Origin: Bacillota bacterium
Lineage (GTDB): Bacteria; Bacillota; Clostridia; DSM-8532
Assembly: GCA_023415205.1 (NCBI GenBank)
Contig: JAEZLR010000043.1
Span: 1-50,446, forward strand
Reading direction: 5' to 3'
DNA: 50,446 bases
Shown here: positions 34,579 through 42,525 of the stretch, piece after piece
How the letters are laid out: the number at the start of each line of letters is the position of its first letter
Position numbering within the stretch: the first letter of the stretch is position 1
Notes under the pieces: generated by a model
What the model was told of the DNA's origin: nothing
What the model saw: only the letters and a program-made list of their open reading frames with translations
The model's database searches: none
Translations under genes and position numbers: made by a program

Positions 34579-35015
34579 AACATTAAAGCCTGTCCGCCCT
34601 TATGCTTTTCAGCCTCGTTCATAAGGTCGCTTATGGTGATCTTCTCCAGAGTCTCCTTTATGGCAAGATCCAATACATCAAATGCAGCCAAGCGCATGGC
34701 AGCTTCAATGGCCGGCGCTTTTTCCGTCACGGTTTCCTCCGTCTTTTCAAAGAGGGAGGTTTCGATGGCTGCCAGTACATCCAGCACGCTAATCTGCTCC
34801 GGCGCACGTGTGAGCATATATCCACCCTGGGCGCCCTTGATGGAGGTAACAATATCCCCTCGCTTCAAGAGGGAAAACACCTGTTCCAGATAAATTTTAG
34901 AGATACCAAGCTTTTCTGAAATACTGATGACGGTAATGGTTTCTCCCATAGGGTGCTGCTGTGCCATACTGATTACAGCAGCAAGCCCATAGCGTCCCTT
35001 TGCAGAAATCCTCAT
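34569..35015 (-). CDS. Rrf2 family regulator without Fe-S cysteines, CymR-like
   Basis: The start is ATG 35015 (MRISAKGRYGLAAV), with GAGG eight bases upstream; a TTG at 35021 is weaker. The 148-residue protein has an Rrf2 winged helix (VISISEKLGISKIYLEQVFSLLKRGDIVTSIKGAQGGYMLTR) and a dimer helix. No cysteine is present at all, so it cannot hold the Fe-S cluster of IscR or NsrR. In Bacillus and Staphylococcus the cysteine-free Rrf2 protein CymR represses sulfur genes and binds CysK as its sensor. A cysK gene leads the operon next door, which supports that reading. Confidence 0.85.
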   Translation of the reverse strand: MRISAKGRYGLAAVISMAQQHPMGETITVISISEKLGISKIYLEQVFSLLKRGDIVTSIKGAQGGYMLTRAPEQISVLDVLAAIETSLFEKTEETVTEKAPAIEAAMRLAAFDVLDLAIKETLEKITISDLMNEAEKHKGGQALMFYI

Positions 35016-35047
35016 ATCCAAAGCCTCATTTCATAGTTTATTGATAT

Positions 35048-35071
35048 GTGTTAAAATCATATTTAAAAATG
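35048..35071. promoter_or_regulatory. AT-rich box upstream of the rrf2 gene
   Basis: TAAAATCATATTTAAA resembles the TAAAACATATATTAAA core of the DUF4418 box. It lies about 35 bases upstream of the rrf2 start. Similarity in AT-rich DNA is weak evidence. Apart from this and the DUF1330 remnant, nothing more was seen in the 35016-35383 gap. Confidence 0.3.
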
Positions 35072-35171
35072 CGCACAATGTCAATGGCTTCATAATCGGC
35101 TAGATTCAGAGTATTTCCCTAATCACCCATTTGATACAACTAAAAACTGAAAAAAGAGAGAGTTATGAAAG

Positions 35172-35336
35172 GTGGAATGGGCCTACAGCAGGGTTGTGAT
35201 GATTGAGTTTCCCAATGAAGAGGAGTTCAGGCGCTGGTATGAATCCCCGGAATATCAGGCAATTGTCACACATCGTCTTAAAGGGGCAAAGTGTGACACG
35301 CTCTTAGTCGGACGGGGAGGTCCCTCCCAGGACTGA
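35172..35336 (+). pseudogene. Remnant of a DUF1330 family gene
   Basis: The frame from GTG 35172 to TGA 35334-35336 reads VEWAYSRVVMIEFP, then EEEFRRWYESPEYQAIVTHR. This is the C-terminal part of a DUF1330 protein (IEFP..E....WY.SPEYQ). The usual N-terminal 40 or so residues are missing. ATGAAAGG at 35165 could be the relic of the original start in another frame. It is probably decayed, and lies between rrf2 and the nifH-like gene. Confidence 0.65.
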
Positions 35337-35383
35337 ACTCCTTGGTATTATCTACTATGTGGCAGCCCTTTAATTGAGCCGCT

Positions 35384-36262
35384 CTACAGGTTCCCCGAAA
35401 GCTCGGGACGGATAGTTCCCGTTTCAAGGGAAAGAAGATAATCCCCCCATTTGGCGGCCCAGGCACGGAGCTCCTGAATATCCAAGGGGGCCGGGGTCTT
35501 GGAATCGGTATGGTTGGCAACCTTCTCGGCAAGGCTCATATACACCTTTGCCTGTGCTGATTGGGGAGCCGCTTCAATGGTGGTTTTACCTTGAAGCTCA
35601 CACTGTGTCACCGTAACCGAGCGTGGGATGTATTCAACCACTTGTGTTTTGGTTTGACTGACAAAATCATCGATAATTTCTCTTGAGTAAGGCGCATTGA
35701 TGGAGTTGGCAATGACCCCTCCTAAAAGTGCCCCACCCGCATTGGAATACTTTTTGATGCCCTTGAACAGATTATTGGCGGCATAAACAGCCATGAAATC
35801 TGCCGAGGAAACGGTAAAGACATGCTCTGCAATACCTTCTCGAATGGGTACGGCGAATCCGCCGCAAACCACATCGCCCAGGACGTCATAAATAACAAAG
35901 TCCAGATCAAGCTCTTCGAATATGCGCTGCTGCTTGAAAAGCTCTACGGCAGTGATGATGCCGCGTCCTGCACAGCCCACGCCCGGGGCGGGGCCTCCTG
36001 CCTCCACGCAGTAGATGCCGTTAAAACCTGAATATATCACATCATGGGCGTTTACGGTGCTTTTCTCCCGCAGGGTGTCTAAAACCGTGGGAATATAGGT
36101 GCCGTCCCTCAGCGTATTTGTTGAATCACTTTTGGGATCGCATCCAAACTGCATAACCTTATAGCCCAGTTTGGAGAGTGCGGCGGTGAGATTGGATGTG
36201 GTGGTGGATTTTCCGATGCCACCCTTGCCATAGATAGCGATCTGAGTTGCTTTTTTTGCCAT
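35384..36262 (-). CDS. NifH-like reductase (nitrogenase-like iron protein)
   Basis: This is a 292-residue homodimeric ATPase with one shared [4Fe-4S] cluster. Walker A is GKGGIGKS (residues 12-19), the cluster ligands are Cys97 in PGVGCAGRGI and Cys133 in DVVCGGFA, and switch II is DVLGD (126-130). All key residues of NifH are present, including Arg100. It would give electrons to the NifDK-like pair in the same operon. The C-terminal 60 residues differ from standard NifH as I know it, so it looks like a nitrogenase-like (group IV) branch. It is the last gene of the operon, two bases after nifX. Confidence 0.93.
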   Translation of the reverse strand: MAKKATQIAIYGKGGIGKSTTTSNLTAALSKLGYKVMQFGCDPKSDSTNTLRDGTYIPTVLDTLREKSTVNAHDVIYSGFNGIYCVEAGGPAPGVGCAGRGIITAVELFKQQRIFEELDLDFVIYDVLGDVVCGGFAVPIREGIAEHVFTVSSADFMAVYAANNLFKGIKKYSNAGGALLGGVIANSINAPYSREIIDDFVSQTKTQVVEYIPRSVTVTQCELQGKTTIEAAPQSAQAKVYMSLAEKVANHTDSKTPAPLDIQELRAWAAKWGDYLLSLETGTIRPELSGNL

Positions 36263-36264
36263 GA

Positions 36265-36633
36265 TTATTTATCCTCCGGAACAGTATAGTTTGATTGAAT
36301 AAAGTAATGGGTCAGCTTGTTAAGTGCCTCCTCGATAAGATCGGGCTGCTCGAAGACGCTGATATGGTTGATTTCCAGTGCCCGTCTGGCCACCGTGCCA
36401 ATGCGGGCCACCAACACGGCCGTACAATCCTTTAAGGCACTGATGCTTTCAAGTATCCCTTGCTCGGTGTGCTCCCCGCCGGCACAAAGGGGTGTTACCT
36501 GACGTTCTCCACGGAAAATCCGGGTTCCGTCCCGGGTGATATCAAAGATATAGAATGCCTTGGCCCTGCCGAAATGTTCATTGATGACCTTTCCGTCAAG
36601 GCTTGCCACGGCCACTCTCCAATCCTTACCCAT
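36265..36633 (-). CDS. NifX-like Fe-S cofactor carrier
   Basis: This 122-residue protein is of the dinitrogenase iron-molybdenum cofactor biosynthesis fold (NifX, NafY, C-terminal domain of NifB). It opens with VAVASLDGKVINEHFGRAKAFYIFDI, which has the conserved His-Phe-Gly-Arg, and continues with CAGGEHTEQGILESI and VLVARIGTVARRAL. Such proteins hold NifB-cofactor and pass it on. The NifB here lacks this domain, so the pair may replace the common NifB-NifX fusion. GGAGGTGG precedes the ATG. Confidence 0.85.
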   Translation of the reverse strand: MGKDWRVAVASLDGKVINEHFGRAKAFYIFDITRDGTRIFRGERQVTPLCAGGEHTEQGILESISALKDCTAVLVARIGTVARRALEINHISVFEQPDLIEEALNKLTHYFIQSNYTVPEDK

Positions 36634-36667
36634 GGATATGCCACCTCCTTATAATCTATAGTGGAAA

Positions 36668-36705
36668 CCTGATGCGCCGGGTATGCTTAACCACGGCGCA
36701 TCGGG
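36668..36705 (-). promoter_or_regulatory. GC-rich hairpin between the binding-protein gene and nifX-nifH
   Basis: CCTGATGCGCCG (36668-36679) pairs with CGGCGCATCGGG (36694-36705), with one weak pair and a 14-base loop, inside the 98-base gap. It has no U-run, so it is more likely an mRNA processing or stability element that could raise nifX-nifH relative to the transporter genes. Confidence 0.5.
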
Positions 36706-36731
36706 CTTTAAGGGTACAGAAAGTTTGGGGG

Positions 36732-37811
36732 TTATTTGAATTCCTCTGAAAGACCTTCAAGGAATACAAAGCTATTTTTCTGAAGAGCGATCACATCCAC
36801 ATCGGCATCCAGCATTCCCACTGCTTGAAGCTGGGGTGCGACAATACCGAAGATATCATAGGCCCCTTGTACCGATGGAATATAATTAAAGGTTTTAAGC
36901 ACCTTGGCGTTGGTTTGGGCATCCCCGGCCACCCATTTGTTTTCTACCTGTATCCGGGTTGCTTCGTCCTGATTGCCCTGCACCCAGGCGCTGGCCTTCT
37001 GCATGGCACGGGTATACTTGGCCGCCGCTAAAGGATATTCCTCGGCAATGTTGTCGCGAACAAAGGCTGAGCAGCAGTATTGCTTGCTATAGGGCTCATC
37101 CAGAGCTGAGTCGAATAGAACCGTAAACCCATACTCGTTGGCAGCGATGGTGGCGGTGGGATCATTCATGGCTATGGCATCCACGGCCCCTTTCTCAAGA
37201 GCCAGGGGAAGATCGGTGGTGCTATAGACGATAAACTCTACCTGAGGGTTTTGAACGCTGACACTCACACTATTATCGGCCAGGACGCGCTTGGCAAAAA
37301 TGATGGGGCTGCTTGTAAAGCTGGGGACACCTACCTTTTTGCCTATGAAGTCCTTTGGAGAACTGATACCTGAATCGCTCTTAACAAGAACCTTATCGCA
37401 CCCGGTATGAAGGCCAGTGGTGATCTTGACGGGTAACCCGTTGGAAAGGGGTTGAATCATGCTGGCCAGTAACGAAAAGCCCGCATCAATCTGATTAGCT
37501 GTAATAGAGTCAAAAATAGTACCCGGGGCCAGCTTGATAAGCTCAACCTTCAAGCCCTCCTCATCGAAAAAGCCTTTTTCTACGGCCATGTGTAAAGGTG
37601 CTTCACAGAGGCTTCCGCCATAGCCGATTCGGAGGGTGATCTCCTCTTCAGTCTTTTCGGAAGGTGAGGATGAGGGCGTTGCTGTGCCTGAAGGGTCGGA
37701 TGAAGGCGTAGAAGCGGGCGCAGATGAGGAGCATGCGGCCAGCAGCGCTACCGCCAGGGTGAAGGTGAGAAGAAGGGCTAAAAGGCGTCCTTTTTTCTTA
37801 AAATTCAACAT
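36732..37811 (-). CDS. ABC importer substrate-binding lipoprotein, SsuA/NMT1 family
   Basis: The start is placed at ATG 37811, seven bases after AAGGAG; an ATG at 37817 is too close. The 359-residue product has a lipobox LLAAC, a Ser/Pro/Thr linker, then a periplasmic-binding type II fold with LRIGYGGSLCEAPLHMAVEKGFFDEEGLKVEL, LKSDSGISSPKDFIGKKVGVPSF-like hinge segments and AMNDPTATIAANEYG. The family binds sulfonates, taurine, nitrate, pyrimidine precursors and similar small molecules. Lying in an operon with cysK and a nitrogenase-like enzyme, it probably binds an organosulfur compound, but this is inferred. Confidence 0.85.
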   Translation of the reverse strand: MLNFKKKGRLLALLLTFTLAVALLAACSSSAPASTPSSDPSGTATPSSSPSEKTEEEITLRIGYGGSLCEAPLHMAVEKGFFDEEGLKVELIKLAPGTIFDSITANQIDAGFSLLASMIQPLSNGLPVKITTGLHTGCDKVLVKSDSGISSPKDFIGKKVGVPSFTSSPIIFAKRVLADNSVSVSVQNPQVEFIVYSTTDLPLALEKGAVDAIAMNDPTATIAANEYGFTVLFDSALDEPYSKQYCCSAFVRDNIAEEYPLAAAKYTRAMQKASAWVQGNQDEATRIQVENKWVAGDAQTNAKVLKTFNYIPSVQGAYDIFGIVAPQLQAVGMLDADVDVIALQKNSFVFLEGLSEEFK

Positions 37812-37837
37812 AAACATTCTCCTTTATTCGAATTTGA

Positions 37838-38629
37838 TTACAGATAGTACTGGATATCCTCTCGCTTGCCTGCAAAATTGAGAATTTGAAGAATCTTGGC
37901 CCGTAGCTTTAAAAAATCAGGGAGATCCCTTTCCCGGGGTCGTCCGATATCTACCTTGATGATGCTTTCAATCTTGGCGGGACGGGGAGTCATGACAAAG
38001 ATCCGATCGCTTAAGTAAATGGCCTCATCCACGTCATGGGTGACCATGACGGTGGTGGTCTCCCTTTCCTGCCAGAGTTTAATGAGTTCGTCCTGCATGT
38101 TCATGCGGGTAAAGGCATCCAGGGCCCCAAAGGGCTCATCCAAAAGCAGGACCTTGGGATGATTGACCAGCGCCCGGGCAAGAGCGGCCCTTTGAGCCAT
38201 GCCTCCCGAAAGCTGGTGGGGATAGGCTCTTTCAAAGCCGCCAAGCCCTACCAGTCGGATGAAATCATCCACCTCGCCCTTCTTCTCCTTATAAAGCTTT
38301 CTGACCTTTAAGCCAAAGGCCACATTATCATGAATGGTCAGCCAGGGGAAAAGGGTGGGATCCTGGAAGACAAGGCCGCGCTCATAGCCGGCGCCCGAGA
38401 TAGGCGCACCATCCAGGGTGAAGCCTCCTTCGTCAGGTTGGATCAGCCCGGCCAAAAGCCGTAAAAAGGTGGATTTTCCGCAGCCTGAGGGGCCGATGAG
38501 GGTGATGAATTCCCCGGGCCTTATTTCTGTTTGGACATTCTGTAGGGCGACCACCGTCTGCCCATCGGGCTGAACAAAGGATTTCTTTATGTTCTGGGCC
38601 TGAATCCATCCGATTTTCTGCGCTACCAT
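37838..38629 (-). CDS. ABC importer ATPase, SsuB/TauB/NrtD type
   Basis: The start is ATG 38629 (MVAQKIGWIQAQN), with GGGGG seven bases upstream, overlapping the end of the permease gene by seven bases. The 263-residue ATPase shows the Walker A motif GPSGCGKST, a Q-loop in GLVFQDPTLFPWLTIHDNVAFG, LSGGMAQRAALARALV, Walker B VLLLDEPFGALD and the switch VTHDVDEAIYLSDRI. These are the usual marks of the nitrate/sulfonate/taurine importer group. It is translationally coupled to the permease. Confidence 0.92.
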   Translation of the reverse strand: MVAQKIGWIQAQNIKKSFVQPDGQTVVALQNVQTEIRPGEFITLIGPSGCGKSTFLRLLAGLIQPDEGGFTLDGAPISGAGYERGLVFQDPTLFPWLTIHDNVAFGLKVRKLYKEKKGEVDDFIRLVGLGGFERAYPHQLSGGMAQRAALARALVNHPKVLLLDEPFGALDAFTRMNMQDELIKLWQERETTTVMVTHDVDEAIYLSDRIFVMTPRPAKIESIIKVDIGRPRERDLPDFLKLRAKILQILNFAGKREDIQYYL

Positions 38630-39579
38630 TTGATAACCCCCTTCTGCCAACCCAATACCCGGTCACGTATTCTGAACATCAGCGTGATAATCAGTGAAAA
38701 GGTAAGGGCTATAACGATGAGTCCGGCATAGACATTGGCATAGGAGAGCATCTCTCTCTGCCAGTTGATATACCAGCCTATTCCGAATTTGACCCCCAGC
38801 ATTTCTGCTGTCATCAGGGTGATAAAGGAAGCACTGGTTCCATTAAAAATACCGATGAAAATACTGGGCATGGCGGCCGGCAGCGCCACCTTGAATATCT
38901 TTTGGAGGGTACGGGCTCCCAGTGTGCTGGATACCTCAAAGAAGGCATTCTGAACATTGGATATACCCGAGCTTGTGAGTACAGTGGTGGGAAACCACAC
39001 CGCCAGAGCAATTAAAAAGACACTGGCCTGAAAGGAGGTGGGGAAGGTTACCAGGGCAATGGGCACCCAGGCGGTGGAGGGAATGGGGCCGATGAGCTTG
39101 ATCAGAGGATTGACCCAATAGCTCCATCGCTTGCTCCAGCCCACCAGAATGCCGGTAGTAATACCGGTCACGGCACCGATGAGGTAACCCGTTCCAAGGA
39201 GCCTTAAGGAATATCCCAGGCATTTTAAAATAAACGGCCACTCCTCCACATAGACCTTAAGGATCCTGTCAGGGGAGGGAAAATAAATGGTCTGAAGGAG
39301 CATGAACTTCAGAGTGGCCAGATTTAGGAGGTTCAATAAAAGGATGAAAGTAGCGATGAACCAGGATTTAAAGGCATACTTCTGGCGAAGCTTTTCATTG
39401 AATAGTGAGGCCAGGGCCAGCCCAAGGGTGATGGCGATGACCACAAGCAGGGCTATGGAAAAATAGGGCACCGCCTTTTGGGTATACTTGGGGCTGTTGG
39501 GCACCAGCACATGGACCAAAAAAGCGACCAGTGCACTAAGGGTGGGAATGAGCGTTCGGTAATCGAAAGATTTTCGCAC
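38623..39579 (-). CDS. ABC importer permease, SsuC/TauC type, with N-terminal extension
   Basis: The start is GTG 39579, with GGAGG seven bases upstream; a longer frame overlapping the nifD-like gene has no such site. The 318-residue protein ends with a typical binding-protein-dependent permease domain (about residues 115-310: GYLIGAVTGITTGILVGW, GPIPSTAWVPIALVTF, EVSSTLGARTLQKIFKVALPAAMPSIFIG as the EAA loop). Sulfonate permeases are about 250 residues; this one has roughly 100 extra residues with three added helices. The reason is unknown. Confidence 0.87.
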   Translation of the reverse strand: MRKSFDYRTLIPTLSALVAFLVHVLVPNSPKYTQKAVPYFSIALLVVIAITLGLALASLFNEKLRQKYAFKSWFIATFILLLNLLNLATLKFMLLQTIYFPSPDRILKVYVEEWPFILKCLGYSLRLLGTGYLIGAVTGITTGILVGWSKRWSYWVNPLIKLIGPIPSTAWVPIALVTFPTSFQASVFLIALAVWFPTTVLTSSGISNVQNAFFEVSSTLGARTLQKIFKVALPAAMPSIFIGIFNGTSASFITLMTAEMLGVKFGIGWYINWQREMLSYANVYAGLIVIALTFSLIITLMFRIRDRVLGWQKGVIKW

Positions 39580-39598
39580 AGTGATTCCTCCATCCCCT

Positions 39599-41125
39599 TT
39601 ATACCGCATCCTGTTGTTTGATGTAGGTAAAAGGATCTTTTTCATACCATTCCTTTTTATAGGGCAGAGGTACGTTTTCAGACAGCTTCTTGTTGAATTG
39701 GCCGTTGCGGACAATGCGATTCAAGCGACGGGCCACTTCAAAGACTCCTGAATACCCCAGATAGTTGTAGCTCGGCCCGAACAGGGGCAGAATGGGGACG
39801 CCCTGCTTGGCTGAGATGTTATTACCGCCTGTATGGGTAATATAGATATCAGGCTTAATTCTCTTAAGAATATTGGCCTGCTCAAAGGGCTGATTGGTGG
39901 CCACGTCAATGATGACATCGTCCAGGTTATCAAGGGCATCAAACAGGGGCTCGATGAATTGATCAAAATGGTGGGCCTTAAAGCCCAGCACCTTTATGCC
40001 CAAATCCTGCAAGATCTCTGCTGTGGCAATGATTCTCACCTCACCGCCCGAGATAAAGGCGGTTTTCCCGTTAAGCTTCTCCCGGAAGGGATTAAGGCTC
40101 TTATCAAGCTCCCGATTCTCCTCCAGAATGATCTTCTGGGCCTCCTTCTCAAGGCCGAAATGCTCTGCAATCTTCAGAATCCAGCGATCGGTATTCTTCC
40201 GGCCAATGGGGATGGTGTCAATCAAAAAAGGAATGGCATATTTTTCTTTGATATGCTCCACAAAGTAATCATCATGGGTACCGCAAATACTCACATTCAA
40301 TGAGGTTTCAAGGGAGTATTGAAAATCCTCCGGCTCGGCGTAGCAGGGAATAAAGGTTACGGTCAGCCCAATGGCGTCGAGTATCCTTTGAAGCTCAAGC
40401 TCGTCAGCACGGCTCATGGAGCCCACGTTGAGGATATTGACATGACGGCTGACGCGGTAGTTTTCTTTCATCCTTTCCAGCTCAGGCTCGGCAATGTATT
40501 CCCGCCTTTCGGGCTTTCTTACATAGTTCTTAAGTATTCCGTGATACACCGCATCATAGGCTGTGGCCATAACCTTCGTCTTGAAGCCCTCACAATGGAT
40601 GGGCACAAGGCTGGCCGCTGTCTGGGTTTGAAGGTCGGAAAGGATGCTGTCAATATCATCCCCGATAAGAGAAGGCACGCAGCCGTTGGCTACAATAATG
40701 GTCACGGGCCGGAACTCGTGATCCGCATAAAGGATGGCCTCACGCAGCTTGCGTTCTCCGCCTGAGATGACATCGGCCTCGTCTAAATTGGTGCTCAGCC
40801 AAATGATACCCTCGGCCTGGGGATCCCGAAGCTGCTTGAAGGTTTTGTTGACGCCAACATTACCTATACTGCAGGTTCCGCAGCCAATAGGGGAATGCAT
40901 GATGATGACAGCATTTCTTAACGTGTTCAATATGGCCAGACTCAAGGTGAACTGGCAGCCCTGGGTTTGGGAAAACCGGCGTCCGGCAAGATTCAGACAG
41001 CCTTTGCTGCCAAAGCAGCCTTTTTTTAAACACCCCCTCATCTCCCGTAGGGTTCCGCCAAAGGCGATATTGGCTTTCAAGCGATCTTCTCTGGCCGGGG
41101 CTGATTTTGCTTCGAGATAATTCAT
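39599..41125 (-). CDS. NifD-like nitrogenase component
   Basis: This 508-residue protein matches NifD in order: Cys57 (QTQGCQF), Cys82 (HSPIGCGTC) and Cys149 (ANGCVPSLIGDDI) stand where NifD has its P-cluster ligands, and ISGGERKLREAI and VPIHCEGFK follow as in NifD. Cys281 in NVSICGTHDDYF aligns with the NifD cofactor ligand Cys275. The His442 region reads LFGPSYNYLGYSG, with no histidine at the expected place. Homocitrate-contact residues could not be assigned. The N-terminus has extra cysteines (C32, C37, C43) not known to me from NifD. It is a non-nitrogenase NifD homologue with unknown substrate. It starts 12 bases after the nifK-like gene. Confidence 0.9.
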   Translation of the reverse strand: MNYLEAKSAPAREDRLKANIAFGGTLREMRGCLKKGCFGSKGCLNLAGRRFSQTQGCQFTLSLAILNTLRNAVIIMHSPIGCGTCSIGNVGVNKTFKQLRDPQAEGIIWLSTNLDEADVISGGERKLREAILYADHEFRPVTIIVANGCVPSLIGDDIDSILSDLQTQTAASLVPIHCEGFKTKVMATAYDAVYHGILKNYVRKPERREYIAEPELERMKENYRVSRHVNILNVGSMSRADELELQRILDAIGLTVTFIPCYAEPEDFQYSLETSLNVSICGTHDDYFVEHIKEKYAIPFLIDTIPIGRKNTDRWILKIAEHFGLEKEAQKIILEENRELDKSLNPFREKLNGKTAFISGGEVRIIATAEILQDLGIKVLGFKAHHFDQFIEPLFDALDNLDDVIIDVATNQPFEQANILKRIKPDIYITHTGGNNISAKQGVPILPLFGPSYNYLGYSGVFEVARRLNRIVRNGQFNKKLSENVPLPYKKEWYEKDPFTYIKQQDAV

Positions 41126-41137
41126 GACTCACTCCTC

Positions 41138-42478
41138 CTATCGTGCGGCCACAAGGATGCCGAGAAGATCCTCGGTCAAGCTTAAGGCGCCATTGATTCC
41201 AGCATAAGCGCGGTTTAAAACAATCCTGTTGGTGATGGGGAAAGAGACTGTAAGGAGCCCAAACCCAAACTGTTGGGCAAGGTCTCGCTCAAAAACACTG
41301 CCTAAGAGCACTGTGGGTCCGAAAGCGTCGTAGTATTTTTCGTTCCGATTGGCAGGCCAGATTTCGGTGAGATATTTTTTTACCGAAGAGGTATCGGTAT
41401 CAAACCTGACAACAGGGGTAAGACCTGATTCAAGGTTTTCAAACCGCTCAAGCAGAACCGATTTTTCATTCTCCTCAACAAAATCGGTGATGACGGTGAG
41501 CTCGGGAACCCAGCCCAATTCATCGGACAAGAATCGCGTAACGGCGGGTGCATAATTGGCATCGCCTACCACCACCGCGTATCTTTGGAGGTCTATATCG
41601 TTATAGAGGTCGGCCAATCGCTCCAGATAGCTGTAATAGATGGCTTTCTCCTGGGCAATCACCGATTCGGTCACATTAGGGTCGATGGACAAAGTCTGGG
41701 CAACTTTTCGTAAGAAGGCCTCAGTGGCAACGGCCCCGATGGGAAGGCCCGTAGTAATGTAGGGGATATCATGGACCTCCTCAAATTTCCTGGCTGCCTG
41801 TACCCCGTGGATGTCGGAGACCACAATATTGAGAGAAGCACCCCCTGCATTTTTAATGCTTTCCAGGCCCTCTCCTTCGCCAAAAAGGGTATTGACCTTA
41901 AGCCCCAGCTTCGTAAGAAGGCGTTTAATTTCCTTTAGATTACCCTCCCAGAAAACATCCTGGGCAGGTACGATTCCCAGTACATTGACGGCCAGAGGAG
42001 TCTTTTGCCTCTGTTTACTGACATATTTATGGATCAGTGCGCTTAGCACCAGCTCATAGCCGGTAAAGGAATTCCCCCTGAAGCTGGGGGTATGTACGGG
42101 GAGGACGGGTTTTTCATGGTCTATGAATTCCGAGGTAATGGCCTCAAGATCATCCCCGATCATCTCTACCATACAACCGGTAAGCACCAGATAGATATCT
42201 CCATCCATGACTTCCAGGGTGGAGGCGATCTGCTCCCGTAAACGAGCTTCGCCTCCAAAGACGATATCCCTTTCCACCACATTGCTGCTAGGAAGGCTTA
42301 AGCCTCCGCAATAGCCCCCGCCTAAGTATCCGGCACCGGGATTGATGGCATTGTGAAGATTATGCCCGCAGCCGGCTGAGGCATGAATGATGGGAATGGC
42401 CCGGGGAATGGCGCGGAGTGTGGCAAGCGCTCCGCCAAGAGCACAGGTATAGCGCGGGCGATCAACAAATTTACTCAT
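41138..42478 (-). CDS. NifK-like nitrogenase component
   Basis: This 446-residue protein resembles NifK/NifN: Cys12 (PRYTCALGG), Cys37 (HASAGCGHN) and Cys102 (VLTGCMVEMIGDDLEAI) sit at P-cluster ligand positions, and ERDIVFGGEARLREQI and PVHTPSFRGNSFTGYELVL follow as in NifK. It is shorter than classical NifK because it lacks the long N-terminal arm. Together with the NifD-like protein it should form a heterotetramer served by the NifH-like reductase. A scaffold (NifN) role is less likely because there is only one D/K pair in the operon. Confidence 0.9.
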   Translation of the reverse strand: MSKFVDRPRYTCALGGALATLRAIPRAIPIIHASAGCGHNLHNAINPGAGYLGGGYCGGLSLPSSNVVERDIVFGGEARLREQIASTLEVMDGDIYLVLTGCMVEMIGDDLEAITSEFIDHEKPVLPVHTPSFRGNSFTGYELVLSALIHKYVSKQRQKTPLAVNVLGIVPAQDVFWEGNLKEIKRLLTKLGLKVNTLFGEGEGLESIKNAGGASLNIVVSDIHGVQAARKFEEVHDIPYITTGLPIGAVATEAFLRKVAQTLSIDPNVTESVIAQEKAIYYSYLERLADLYNDIDLQRYAVVVGDANYAPAVTRFLSDELGWVPELTVITDFVEENEKSVLLERFENLESGLTPVVRFDTDTSSVKKYLTEIWPANRNEKYYDAFGPTVLLGSVFERDLAQQFGFGLLTVSFPITNRIVLNRAYAGINGALSLTEDLLGILVAAR

Positions 42479-42525
42479 TGGACTTCCTCCATTTTAATTT
42501 AGGATTAAAAGAATCCTCCATGGCC

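Noticed and set aside
39580..39714. Longer start for the importer permease
   Set aside because: It overlaps the nifD-like gene by more than 100 bases and has no ribosome site, while GTG 39579 has GGAGG at the right distance.
35384..42478. Protochlorophyllide/chlorophyllide reductase or the F430 enzyme CfbCD
   Set aside because: Those systems do not use NifB; CfbCD has no separate K-type subunit. Here NifB, NifX and both D and K types are encoded.
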